Origin: Panagrolaimus kolymaensis | Taxonomy: Eukaryota > Nematoda > Chromadorea > Rhabditida > Panagrolaimidae | Assembly: GCA_028622995.1 (NCBI GenBank) | Contig: JAJQJQ010000036.1 | Coordinates: 1,302,001 to 1,366,000, forward strand | Reading direction: 5' to 3' | Length of the DNA: 64,000 nt | Translations under genes and position numbers: made by a program | The notes under the pieces: model-generated | What the model was told of the DNA's origin: nothing | Database searches by the model: none | The model's input: only the letters and a program-made list of their open reading frames with translations | Shown: one piece after another, positions 34,358 through 46,400 of the stretch | Layout of the letters: each line of letters opens with the position of its first letter | How positions within the stretch are numbered: position 1 is the first letter of the stretch

Positions 34358-35218
34358 TTAACTGAAATTCTTCCATTTCGAGATAGCACTTTCTGTTTCG
34401 ACTACTTTTTTGAGCGAATGTTTCTAAAACAAAAATTTAAATTAACAAAAAAAAGTTTGTTAATAAAAAACTCACATTCAAAAAAGTTTGAAAGTTGTTT
34501 GAATATTCAAATTTTGAAGAAATAAAGTCACCAAGAAAAAAGTCTTTAAGATTTGAAAAAAATAAAGATGGAACAAATTTATTTAGAGTTTCTAATGTAA
34601 AAACCAATGGTGAGTCTTCTTTGTTAATTGCGCTAAAATAAATGAGTTATTTTTAAACTTTAAAAATTTAATTTAAACTTACTAAACAAATTTATTTAAT
34701 GCCAATGAAAAGTTATTAAGGACATCGGCAAGCTGGACCCAGTTTCCATTTTTTGAATATTTAATTGAAGAATGAAAAAAACGGAAATTTTCGACGTTTC
34801 CTGTTTGAATCAAAAATAAAAATTCTTTATATAAAATATTTTGATGCATAAAATATAAACTTTCGACATTTACATAACAAATTTTTGGATAAATTTGTCG
34901 AAATGCGCCGTCTTCATGAAAGAAAATAGGATTTTCTGAAATCCAAATTTTGATTTGATCATCTCTATCATAAATTATTTTAACATTAGGAATTAAAAAA
35001 TCTTCACATTGGTGTAAACCATTAGCAAAAACAAAATGATGTTTGGTTAAAAAATATTTGCAACTTCTGTAAAGTTTTTGATAAACAATTGGCGAAGAAT
35101 TTTTAGAAATATAAAAAATAATTGTTTGAGGAATTGAAAATTTTTGAAATACAAAATTTTGAGGTTTATAAGTGATAGTTTTATACGGACGTGTATAAAA
35201 AGAACAACAGCTACTCAT
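34358..35218 (-). CDS. F-box-like family protein 1
   Basis: Minus-strand exons 35218-34683, 34632-34476 and 34423-34358; 252 residues. The ATG at 35218 is chosen because it lines up with the paralogue at 36555. Residues about 25-60 (FSIPQTIIFYISKNSSPIVY, then KLYRSCKYFL) fit a divergent F-box. Then come a variable middle, the family core CYVNVESLYFMHQNILYKEF with NWVQLADVL, and a C-terminal repeat-like region (SLFFSNLKDFFL). All members here share the exon-1/exon-2 junction, placed inside a Tyr codon (TA|C or TA|T). The function is presumably substrate recognition for ubiquitin ligation, by analogy only. Confidence 0.7.
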
Positions 35219-35767
35219 AGTTAAGCGAAAAATCAAGAATGAGAAAAAAAATTTTTTTCTACTCTCTGTGAACTGAGTGTATTTATAAGAAAAATCAAAA
35301 ATTTTTCTTTCTTCATAGTGAACCTATTTTAAAGTGACCTCTCAAGGCGCTTAATTGATTGACCTTTCTGCATTTTTTTTTCTTCGCCAAACACTACTAA
35401 TAAGCTTGGGAAAACAAGGAAGGCAAAAAAGCAGAGATGTAAATGCAGCACAGCCAAAGAAAATTTTAACAGACAAAGGATTAACTAAAAATTTTTATGA
35501 TTTAGAAAAAAAAATGGAAGAAAATGTTCGTCCAAGAGAAGAAGATGATAGCTTTATTTTATAAAATTCATCAAACAATAAAAAAAGTTTTGGTGAAATA
35601 AAAATTTCAAAAAAAATCTTTATATATTTTTTTAGCAAAGATTTAGTAAACAAAAATAATGTCGGCTTGGTTTCAATTTGTTAAAAAATATTTTATTTTA
35701 TTATTTATTTCACGCAAAAAACGATTACGATGAATTCTTTACACAGCGAACTTTATTTTTCTAGAAG
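35219..35767. other. spacer with an orphan open frame
   Basis: The plus-strand frame 35401-35564 encodes a charged peptide (KKILTDKGLTKNFYDLEKKM, ending EEDDSFIL) followed by an AATAAA-like signal, but it has no ATG in frame before 35513 and no acceptor. It may be a remnant exon of a lost gene. Confidence 0.3.
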
Positions 35768-36555
35768 TTAAACAGCATTATTTAAAATTCGTAAATTCAC
35801 TTTAGAAAAAAAATTTACTCGTAAAAATTCATTAAAAAACTTGGAATAAAAAAAATCTGGTGGCACATTTTTTCCAATAGTCAAAGAAGTAAGTTTTTTA
35901 AATGGAGTTAAAAGTGTCAATTTTATCGCTGTTTCGGGTGTATAAACTAATGAAGCATAATCATCCACGAGACTGGAACAAATTTATTATTAACTTTTAA
36001 TAATTATAAAACATACTAATAAAAATCTTGTAAAGATGGTAATTTTTCTAGAATATCCGCCAATTGAACTAAGGCCCCATTTGAATATTTTATTGAACAT
36101 TCAGAAAAATAAAAAGACCCCACATTTCCAGCTTGAACCAAAATTATAAACTCGTTGTAAGACATATGTTGATCTCACAAATTTAAACTTATTACATTTA
36201 CATAACACATTTTAGAATAAATTTCTTGAAAAGTGTATGGAACATGAAGGCTGATGATACTTCCAGAAGCCAATAAAATTTTTGGTGAATTTATTCCATG
36301 CTCATGACCAATTTGCATGGGCGAATAAAAAGTGTCTTTCCATGAAAATAAATCTCGAATTATTGCAAAGCGTTGTTTGATTAAAAAATATTTACAATTT
36401 CTGTATAATTTTTGATAAGCAAATGGCGAAGAATTTTTGGAAATATAAAAAATAATTGTTCGCGGAATTGAAAATTTTTGAAACGCAAAATTTCGTGGTT
36501 TATAAGTAAAAACTTTATATGGATGCGAATAAAAAGAGGCAATGTTATCATCCAT
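35768..36555 (-). pseudogene. F-box-like family protein 2, with an internal stop
   Basis: Minus-strand exons 36555-36017 and 35972-35768. It is a close paralogue of the gene at 34.4-35.2 kb (FSIPRTIIFYISKNSSPFAY, KLYRNCKYFL). A single in-frame TGA at 36177-36175 falls in the family core: VNVISLNL, stop, DQHMSYNEF. Past it the frame stays open through the conserved splice junction and the second exon (VYTPETAIKLTLLTPFKKL) to a normal stop; the total is 248 codons. One nonsense change with everything else intact suggests a very young pseudogene, a null allele or a base error. It also lacks the short third exon of its relatives. Confidence 0.65.
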
Positions 36556-37072
36556 GGTTGGTTAAAAATCAAATAAATATGTAATTAAGAGAGAATGAAA
36601 AAAACAAGAATGCAAGAACCAATAACGAGCGAGCTAGCGCAGGTCAAATCAATAATGCCTCTTCACCAACATCGTTTTGGCCAAATCAATAAAAATTCAA
36701 TGACCCTTTTTTCATTTGGGTTTTATTCTCGCAACAACAAAAAAATTAGATTGTCGTTGTTCTCATTATTTTATTTAAAATTTTCAAAGCAAAAATATCA
36801 AAAAGCAAAAACAGAAAAAACTGAGTTTTGCAGAAGAAAAAAAAAACAATAGTTATAAAAATGTAGGGATGAATTCAATGTCTATCAGGCTTGTGGCAAA
36901 AAATTATTTTGTAGTAGTTTGAGAGAAACCTTCCTTTATGATCTCATTTGATAAGCAAGTTATTTATCATCTTTAAAAGTTTATGACGGTAACATTATTT
37001 CTCTAAAAGAATTATGGTTACTACTTCGTATTATAATGTAAAACTTAAAAAAAAGGATAACCTGTTCATATT
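36556..37072. other. no gene seen
   Basis: Upstream flank of the broken paralogue. AT-rich, with no supported exon. Confidence 0.4.
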
Positions 37073-37222
37073 TTTGAAAAAACTTTGAATTTGAGAAAAT
37101 TTCAGGAACATTATTTCCAATTATTAAAGTAACACGTTTTTTATATGGAATTAAAAATAATAGTTTTACAGCCGTTTCTTGAGTATAAACAAATGAAGAA
37201 CTAAATTCAAGAACGCTGAAAT
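37073..37222 (-). pseudogene. orphan second exon of the F-box-like family
   Basis: On the minus strand, after an acceptor TTTATTTCAG, the frame reads VYTQETAVKLLFLIPYKK and then IGNNVPEIFSNSKFF. This lines up with VYTPETAIKIALLTPFEN and IGKNVPERFSNSNYF in the next gene. No exon 1 is found upstream and no third exon downstream, so this is the surviving piece of a deleted copy. Confidence 0.65.
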
Positions 37223-37409
37223 AAAAGTGTTTTTTGTTTGATGTCGAATTTCAGAAGTATGTAAAAAATTAATGAGCAATGCCAAAATTAAAGTTTTAAA
37301 AATATATAAATTTGGATTAAACAATGTAATTAAAGAATGGATGATTGCCATTTCGTTCAAAGGTTTGTTTTTCTTTGGTGTTGCATTTTTTTTAAGAATT
37401 CAGAAAGTC

Positions 37410-38294
37410 TTATGAATCATATAAAGTAGAATTCCATAAACCTAATTGTTGTTCAGTATGATGGTTTGTTAATATCATTTGAGGGTGTCTCTAGAAAATC
37501 GTAATCATTCACTAATTATGTGATGAATTTTTTTTAATTCGGTAAGCTTACAAGTAAAAAATTTTGAAAATAATTTGAATTAGAAAAACGTTCAGGAACA
37601 TTTTTACCAATATTCATGGAAATAAGATTTTCAAATGGAGTTAAAAGTGCTATTTTTATTGCTGTTTCGGGGGTATAAACTTGCGAAGCATAATCATTCA
37701 CGAGACTAAAAAGAAATTATAAACATAATTAGATTTTTGTTATTTTTTTTATTAAAAAAGTTACTATAAAAAATCTTTTATTGCTGGCAACTTTTTCATG
37801 ATTTCAACCAATTCAACCCATTTTCCATTTAAATATTTTATTGAACAGCGGGAACATGAAAAGGTTTCCACCTTTTTTGGCGAAACCATATATAAAAATT
37901 CGCTATAAGTAATATTTTGATCCGAAAAAGATATGCTTCGAACATTAACAAAAATAAGTTTAGTAAAAATTTGAGAAAAACAATTTCGATTATGAATAGA
38001 AAGCAAAGTTCCAACCAGCCATATTTTTTGTGTTGTTTCTACCATATATTCTTCCCAGATAGATATTGCATCAAAATTAGTGGTTAAATTTTCGCTGATG
38101 TCAAAAGTTTTGCCATCCAAAAAAAGTTTGCATGTTTGATAAAGTTTATGATTAATCACGGTGGAAGCATTTTGAAAAACATGATTTACAGTACGATTTG
38201 GAAGGGCATTGAACATTTGAAATTTGATAACTTCTGGTAAATAGGTGACCGTAGTCTTTGATGGATAAATATAAAATTCTGGGGTTTCAGCCAT
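37410..38294 (-). CDS. F-box-like family protein 3
   Basis: Minus-strand exons 38294-37765, 37705-37552 and 37490-37410; 254 residues. Start MAETPEFYIYPSKTTVTYLP; the F-box-like stretch is FQMFNALPNRTVNHVFQNAS with HKLYQTCKLFL; the family core is VNVRSISFSDQNITYSEFLY, then KWVELVEIMKKLPAIKDFLY across the conserved junction. Exon 2 carries VYTPETAIKIALLTPFENL. The final exon (RHPQMILTNHHTEQQLGLWN) corresponds to the last exons of the plus-strand members at 50-54 kb (KHTKTNF, NHPKTRC), so the two clusters belong to one family. Confidence 0.75.
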
Positions 38295-39021
38295 GATAAA
38301 AAAAAGGCAGAAAAAAATAAAAATAAAAAATAAAATTGTTGTTTTAGTTTCTCAAACTCGAACAGGAAAAAAGGGGAAAAGTGACCATGCCTAGGTCAAA
38401 TCAATACACATTTTTATGTTTATCTTATTTTCTTTCGTAAGAAAGCTTTTAGGGCAATTTTGAAGCATCTCTAAAGCGCTCATTTAAAATAGTGAAGGAA
38501 CGCGAACGAAAATGAAATAGAGAAAAAAAGAGAATAGCCTTTTTTGGACTTTGTTTTTGGTTGAACAAATTAATTCTGCCGAAGTTCTTTCTATCAAATT
38601 TTTAAATACCCAAGGATTAAAAAATTTCTGAAAATAAAAATTTAAAATTTTTTGTTTTATAAAAGTTCTGTCATGTCTTTTTTTTGTTTTTTTCTTCATA
38701 TATCTTCTTTTCTAGTAAAGTTTATAAGAAAATTTATTGCTAATTAAAATTTCCTAAACGAACATAATAAAAGCAAAAAAAACTAAATAAAATAATTGAA
38801 AGCGATTGTTTAATAAAACCCCTGTTTTTTTTTTAAATTAATTAATTCTACAAATGAGATCCAAAAACTTAAAAATAAAGTGACGTGAAAGAATTATATA
38901 AAAAAAGTAAAATAATTTTTAGCACCGTTAAAATTCAAGGCAAACAAAGAACAAACAAACAACAACAAAAAAAACATATGCATTCAATAGTCTCCAAAAA
39001 AATTCAAAACACAAAAAAAAA
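38295..39021. other. no gene seen
   Basis: AT-rich spacer; upstream flank of the F-box-like gene and 3' flank of the carbonic anhydrase-related gene. Confidence 0.4.
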
Positions 39022-40420
39022 CTAAAAATCATTTGTTGCTGCTGCTGCTGCATCATTATTAAAAGTTTCTATTTCCATTTGTGATAAAGCATACGCTTGA
39101 TCATAGGCATCTTTTTCATTGCTTCCAACACTGTTGCTGCTTCGGCTGCTATAATTATTATCTTCATTGCTGCTGCTGCGACTACTATCATCTTCAAAAG
39201 AATTTGATGGAGGAGGAGGAATCCTTCGAGCATGTCGACTTCCAGCTGGTTGCTTTTGTAAATGTTTAATTTTGAGCGGATTTGAACGATATCCATTATT
39301 TAAATAAATATTTGATGGACATGATCCCGGATTTCGACTAGTATATTTTATATTTATATTTGTTCGAATAAGGCGATTATTTAAAGGTTTTAATGGACGG
39401 TAATTGGGTGACATGAAAACTGGATTAGTTTGTTTGATTTCGGTTTGTTGGAGATCATTCCAAATTGAAAGCTAAAAAAATTTTAAAGACAAATTTAACA
39501 ATTAATTTTTTGTTAATTAAAATCCTTACATCTTCTTTCGTAATGTAAATGGGATTATTTATAACTATCCATGTAACAGTTTCATAACATCCTGGATATG
39601 TTAATGAGCCTTCATAAGTGACATAATGTTTGGTATTTGGAAATAATTCTGATGGATGAAACCTTGTTAAAATGGTTTTTGCATCTTTATATGTAATACT
39701 TTGAGATGCTACTGTAAGTTTTCTCAATTCAACATTTGATACTTCTCCAATCTGCAAAAAAATATTTTTTGAAAACTTTGCATATTTTTTGTTTAAAGCA
39801 AAAAAACTTACATCCACGATAATGGCTATTCCAATTAATCCCCGTGGCTGAGTCATGGCTTGAGTAAAATTTTCATATAAATCTGAATTATATGCAAGCA
39901 GCTGTAATTCAGCCGGAAATCTCACTCGATCCACCGTGTGTTCAGAACCCTTTTCGTTGTCTCGTATCCTACCAAAATGAAATATAACATGATGCAAGCG
40001 AAAATTGTATGGAGTCATAGGTCCTCCGCTGATATTCACTATTTTAGGAATGAGTTGAATAAAATCTGATGTATCAAATTTGGCATTTGTTTCATTTATT
40101 GTTATAATAGGTAATTGACCCGTATTTTGTAATTCTGCTTCAACCTTGAAAAAAAAATATATTTAATAATAGCAAATTTAAAATTTCGTGTTAATACCAA
40201 AATTATTTTTTTAACAAATCTACAAAAAAAGACTAACCTGCTGTTTACCAATATTTATTTCAGTCAAACCTGGATCAAATAATAATCTTCCGGGATCAAT
40301 ATTAATTGGACTTTGCATTTGACCCACCGTGCACATTCTCCAATGTTTATTTACAAGACCCCAAAAATCTGGTCCTACAATGCATGGATATAAGCAAGCT
40401 GTCATTAACCATGATAGCAT
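39022..40420 (-). CDS. carbonic anhydrase-related protein (acatalytic, CA X/XI-like)
   Basis: Minus-strand exons 40420-40238, 40144-39812, 39751-39530 and 39471-39022; 395 residues as modelled. Family marks: FWGLVNKHWRMCTVGQMQSP, NISGGPMTPYNFRLHHVIFH, RFPAELQLLAYNSDLYENF, VTYEGSLTYPGCYETVTW. At the three zinc-ligand positions the canonical FHFHWG becomes VIFHFG (first His to Ile, second kept) and AELHL becomes AELQL (third His to Gln), so hydration activity is not expected. CA X/XI-type proteins are secreted or membrane-attached and neuronal. The 130-residue tail is Ser/Asn/Arg-rich and disordered, longer than usual. The listed ATG may not be real: an acceptor CATTGTAG precedes GACCAGATTTTTGG at 40374, so a signal-peptide exon may lie far upstream. 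Confidence 0.85.
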
Positions 40421-43400
40421 ATTTTTTTTCTTGGCTCCCACTTTTAAAAGCCAAAAATACAATTTTTTTTGGTGAAGGAGTAAAAATAAAGAATTCAAAA
40501 GTTTAATTTTTTGCGACTTTTTCAAAATAATCTTTCCATAAATATATTTTTCTTTTTTCGTTGACTGACAAAGAATATAATAAAAAAAGTTAGTGTTTGT
40601 GAAACTAAAAAAATATAAAAATGAATAGTTTGAATAAAACACGAACCAACAAGAAAAGAATAAAAAATAGATACAAGAGAAAATGAAACTAACTAACTAA
40701 ATTGGGTAAGTAAAAAAGTAAGTAACAAATAAATTGAGCGTGTATTTGGGCGACAAATTTATTTTCAATGTGCAAGCATCCAAGAAATAAAATTAAAGGC
40801 AACTTTTTTTATTTTATTTTTTTTTGGAAGGCAAGAAAAAAAAGAGAGATAGATTCGTGTCTTTTTAGAGAAAATATGTATGGTTACAACCAGATTAAGA
40901 AAACCATGAGAAAATGAAATAAGGAGCGAGCATGGATGGAAAAAAGAAAGATTAGTTAGAAAAAAAAGAGGAGAGAGAAAGGATGGATGGCAGAGAACAA
41001 ATTGGTAATAAAACGAAAAAAAATAATGGAGGAGGAAATTGAAGCTTTAGCATAGTGAGTAGCCGAATAACAGGGTCAAGCCAGGAATAATTTTGAAATT
41101 CAAATTTTTCGATTAGTAAGTTTAGAACATCTTATATAGCAAGAGATATCAAAAAGAAGTTATGATAGTAAATTTAAGAATGTTTTTTTGTTTTTATTAC
41201 AAAATTGAAAAATTTACAAGGATTTTTGCTGCAAGACTATGGGCTCCAAAATCTATTACTAAAAAGCGAACAATTTTTTATTTAAGCTATTTAAATAAAA
41301 TAATAACTAAAATATTTTTATTTTATTACATTTTTCATTCAACTAAAAATTATGTTATATTAAAAGCCCATCTAATAAAGCTAGCAGCTACTTTTTAAAG
41401 AAAAAAGCATACTCCTTTTTCAAAAAAACGCCAAAAAGAAATTCAATAGTATTATGTCTATTTAATAACATTAGTAAAACATGGAGTCTTTTTCTCAAAA
41501 CCCTGTCTTTTCTCTTTCCATTCTTAAATTAAAAAAATTTTTGACTCTTTTTGTGAATGGTTCTTTTAAACCGAAAAAGCGGCGGGTATAAAAGTTTTTT
41601 TAGAATTAAAAGTTTAATATTAATTGATTGGTTTTTATTTATAAAAGTTTATAATCCCAAAATTATTACGGAAAAGAAAAAGAAATATGCCGAATATATT
41701 TTTTTGCATCAAAAAAACGAAACACTTTTTTCTTTTTTTTTTGCGCGAAAGCTTAAATTTTTAAAAACAACCAAAAAGTAAGAAAGAAGCATTTTTCAGA
41801 AGCAAAGAAGAAATATATGAGAACGAGCGTGAGAAAAAAGTTAAAAGCTTTTTTTGAATACTCTGGAACCAATGTGAAAAAATCCATTCCAAATTTCTCA
41901 TGAAACTCATAGAAGAAGAAAATAAAAACCTATAATTAATTCATCATTCATATTTTTTAATGATGGAAATAAATTTCTTGGAAAAATGCTTAATAATTTA
42001 ATAATTTTTTCATAAGATTTTTATGCAACTTTTTTTCCAAAAAAAGTGTTTGAATTTAGTAGTAGGCGTGAAGTAATGAAAAATCTAACAACCAAAAACA
42101 CTGATGTTTTTAAAATTATTAGTTTTTGTTTTGAGACTCCGGGCACTAAGTATAATAGAGATATTTGACGAAATTTAGACTCAAAAAATGTTTCTATGTT
42201 TAAATATTCATTTTTCGAAGTCAGAATAAATAGAACGTCAAGAAAATGGTTTTGTGATTTAACTTAAAAATTATGTAAAAACCCATGGTTAAAAAAAGAG
42301 AGAAAAAAAACTAAACAAAATGTGAGACACCATAGAAACTAAAATATTCTTCTTCTTTTTTTTCTTATACTTGCACATTTTCGTGAAGCTTTCATATCGC
42401 TTTTTTGTGTTGTTGCAAAAAATGGATTAATATACACGTCAAAAACAAGTGTTTTTAGATTTTTAAAAAATAAAAGAAGGAAGGATTTTGTTGAAAAGAA
42501 TTTTTTTTATATTTTTGAGCTTTGAAACATAAAAAATATGTGCTTCTTTTATAATACAAAAATTTTGTTAACGACGTTTAAATAAAATGAAAAAAAGTAA
42601 TTGAGTTATTTAGTAAATGAAAAAAAATGAGCCAAAAATATAATAAACAAAAAGCTGTTTTGAAGGGGCTTTTCGTCGTCAAAACGGACATGCAAATGCC
42701 ATTTTTTTGTTTGAATAAAGAAAAGAAAAAAACAACTGTACGATTAACGTCAAAGTAAATATATGGAATAAAGAATGGAAATTAAAAAAAGAGTATAAAA
42801 AAATTTAAAAATATCGACGCACTTTTTTACCACAAATAAATTCACAAAAATTTCAGACATCATGGTAAGACTCCAAGTAAAAAAATTCATTACTTTTTTT
42901 AACTTTCAAACAAGACAAAACAAAACGTAAAAAAAATTTTTTTTCAACTTTTAAAAAGTAACGAAAAAATGAAGCTACTAAAAAAATAGTAAAAAAAAAT
43001 ATGTTTGTAACAACAAAGAGAGAAGGTTAAAAACGTCTGCCGCCGCCAACGTCGTCGCCGTTGTTGCTGCGGCCATTGTTGTTGTTGCTAAACAAAATCT
43101 AATCAATGCTTTGTGAATTTGAGAAAAAGAAAAGGAGACATCTTCTTTTTTCTTGTTTTCTTCTTGCCTGTCTTGTCTTTTTTTTTTTTTGCATTTGAGT
43201 TTCATAAAAAAGTTAAAACAAAAGAAAGCAAAAAAAAAATAACTAAGTAAACAAAAGCTGATGATGACAGATAAAAGATACAAAAAAAAACCGAGTAGAC
43301 AGAGAAAAATAAATATTCAATTTTGAATTAATTTGTTTTGGTTTTGTTTATTGGCACTTTCTTCTTCTTTTGACTTATGATTTTTTGGGATAAGAAAAAA

Positions 43401-46400
43401 TATAAAAACGGAAGTAAAGACGAGAAGAAAAAAATCATCATCTTTGAAAAGAAACGAAGATTCATCTTTCCATTAGCATAATTAAGTAAAGAGAAGAGAA
43501 AAAAGCAGCCGTAAAAGTTGATGCGCAAAAGTAAAAGAAAAACGGAAATAAAAGACATAAATAAATCTTTTGAAAACCAGGAAAAATCTCAAAAAATTAT
43601 ATGCAAATTTAGCCAATTATCAAATTTTTTAAAGAAATTTTGTATGTAAGCTGTTATTAGACACATATGAATATATATACCGTAAGTTGGAAGGAAATGG
43701 TGAGGATGCAAAAAAAAAAAAGACAAGCTTGAAAAAAGAGATTCTTTTGAAAAATTGGAAATTTTTTGTTGGGTTCGAAGATTTAAAAAAAAATTAAGCT
43801 CTTCAAATTTCTTTTTTTTGAAAAGATCACAAAAAAAGGACCAAAAATAGACAGGGCTTTGATGGTCCAAAGTTTTCAGAAACTAAAGCTTGAAAAACAA
43901 AATAAAAACTTTTGATGGTCGTTTTTTTAATTTCAATTTTTACTAATTATTAAAATAAAAACTTTGAATTCTTTACTCTTCCATAATTATTTTTTCATGA
44001 CATGAAAAGTTTCTAAACCCCCAAAAGCTCTACAACCAACCTCCAAATAAATCATTATCAAATGTCCATGGATATTCGGCAGCAACAAATTTAACAACAA
44101 AAAACCAATGAAAAAGTAATAAATTTATTTTTTGAGCACCAAAAAGTGATAACATTTTTTTCCAAAGTGAAAAGTGATGAATGGAAAATTATTTGGTAGA
44201 ATTGAGTTAGCAGAAATTTTTGAAAATCATAAATTATGATTTTTCTAAAAAAAGCTTTATTGAAATTTATGAATTTCGAAAATGACATGAAAAAAACACG
44301 CAAATCATAAATATTATAAATATTTTTTTTGCAGTTTCTGAAACTCCAAAAAATAGAGGAAACTTAAAAAACTACAAAAAAATAATAATATTTTGTTGGA
44401 ATGAAAAACGCAAAAATAAATTTTACACACGCATCCAAAAAATAAATTTATTTCATTCATTTCAATTTTCTCTAAAGGTTTTAATTCCGGTATCAAAAAA
44501 GGCTCCAAACTAAAAATGGAAGGATGAAAGGAAAAAAACAAGGCGCAATCAACCATTTTTTTTCTTTCTATTTTTAAACTTTGTACTAATGTAAAAAAAG
44601 TAAGCTGCCTTTAATTAGCGTCATTTAACTAACCTTCCTTGCTTGAATTGGATAAATTAAATAAAAAATAAGAAGAAAAGTATTTTTGAATTTCATTCAA
44701 AAAAGAAAAAAGGAAAGTGGAGGTAGTTAGTGCCAAAAGCTAAATAGCTAAAAAAAAGTTAAAGCAAAGATTTCACCGGGATGTTAAAAAATAATAATTT
44801 TACCATAAAAATTTGGGGGAAAAACAAAATAATTCAAATAAATGAGAAGACATGTTTTTTATGGCGGATAAATTTCACGGGCTATAAACTAAAGGCATTA
44901 AACATCCATCAAATTAGCTTTATTGTTTTTGTCTTTTTATAAAACCAAAGCATCGAAATAAAATAAAAAAACATAAAAAATGATTCATAAAAATTTGTAT
45001 CACTGCTGCTAGTAAATCTAATCTTTTCTAGAAAAAACAAAAACAGCTTCTTCAAGGAAGTTCTGGATTCTGCAAAAAAAGTATGGGAAAAATAAATAAA
45101 TAAATAAGAAAGTATGTAATTTTTCTCATATTCTGTTTCAGCAAGATTCCCACAGAAAAAATTTTTTTTCTTTTTTTGCTTGTGAGCTCTGTGATGGCGG
45201 GTCACGTTAAACCAATAAGAAAAAGTATGTAGAATAAAAGTAAATAATAAACTAATAAAAATGCAAATTTGCTCAAAAAAATGAGGGATATTTAAAGATT
45301 TCGTGCCAGGATAGCCAATTTCTGAAGTTTAGGATATCATAATTCTTGGTATTTATATCCGCCGTAAATTTTAATTAAATTTCTTTAAAAAAATAAAAGT
45401 TTGATAAAAAAACTTTAAACAAATAATAACAAAAAAAAGCCCTCCAGGGCCAAAATAAAAAGTAAAACAAAGAAGAAAGAAAAACTTTAAAAAATGCAAA
45501 TATTAATTTTTTTCTCCTAAAAAAAGGATCTTATTTTTTTTCATTTTTTATCTTTAAAGATAGAAAAAAAAATTTTTTTGTCATTTATTTTTCTTCTCAT
45601 TTTTTTAAGACTAAAGTAATCCCATCTTTTTTTCTTCTTTTTTTGAGTGATGCTTAAAAATAAAGAAATAAATATAAAAGGGAAAAGACTATTTTAAACT
45701 TTTTATAAGTCTTTAAAGATGAAGAAGCAGGAGAGGGCATCAAAAAAAAATAAGAAAAAGAAAAAAGTGAGTGAGGAAGAACGAAGGGTGCATGCATTAA
45801 AAGTCGCTTGCTACTTACTTACTTACTACACTTCTCCTTCGTCGTCTTTAAAAAAAGTATAAAAAAATATTAGTAAAGGAGAGAGGAGCGCCAAATATTT
45901 ATATATATAATAATCCTTTATTTTTATCTATCTTCCTCGTTTTTGGTTGAGAAAAAAATACCCATTTATGCCTCATAAAAAATTTTTGAAAATGGAAAAA
46001 CTCAAAATTTCAAAAATTTTGTTTTTACTCATTTATTTTTTGAAAAATCTGTCAGTTAAGAAAAGCCAACAAGAATATAGGGGAGGCAAAAGAGTAGAAT
46101 AAAAAAGTAAAAGGAAAAGTATTAGTATGTATTATGACTTTCTTGAGAAATGTCAAACCCATAAGAAAAATAAAATAAAATAAAATAAAAAATCAAATGT
46201 GACATATTAGTATTTAGTTGGTTTTATGGCATTTTTTTTATTATACATATTTATTCGTAAAATGAAAGGAAGATGAAAGAAAATTGAAGAAGAAAATCTT
46301 AGAAATGAGAGAGATTAGAACCTTTAAGTCTAAGAATCATAAAAAAACTTGGCAGCTTATTGATAGAGACAATGCTGATATCTTTAATGGAACACTTCAG

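Noticed and set aside
39069..39296. Open frames rich in Ile/Ala/Met or His/Cys over the carbonic anhydrase-related tail
   Set aside because: Shadows of the Ser/Asn-rich repeat-like codons of the real exon in other frames.
42978..43283. Open frame with an Ala/Thr-rich stretch (MAAATTATTLAAAD)
   Set aside because: Driven by a GNN/GTT triplet patch; flanks are poly-Phe/Lys; no splice-supported gene.
43770..43790. GGGTTCGAAGATTT as a tRNA T-loop
   Set aside because: No acceptor, D or anticodon arms around it.
46160..46190. CRISPR- or satellite-like array
   Set aside because: Only an AAAAT microsatellite; no spacer-repeat structure anywhere in the window.
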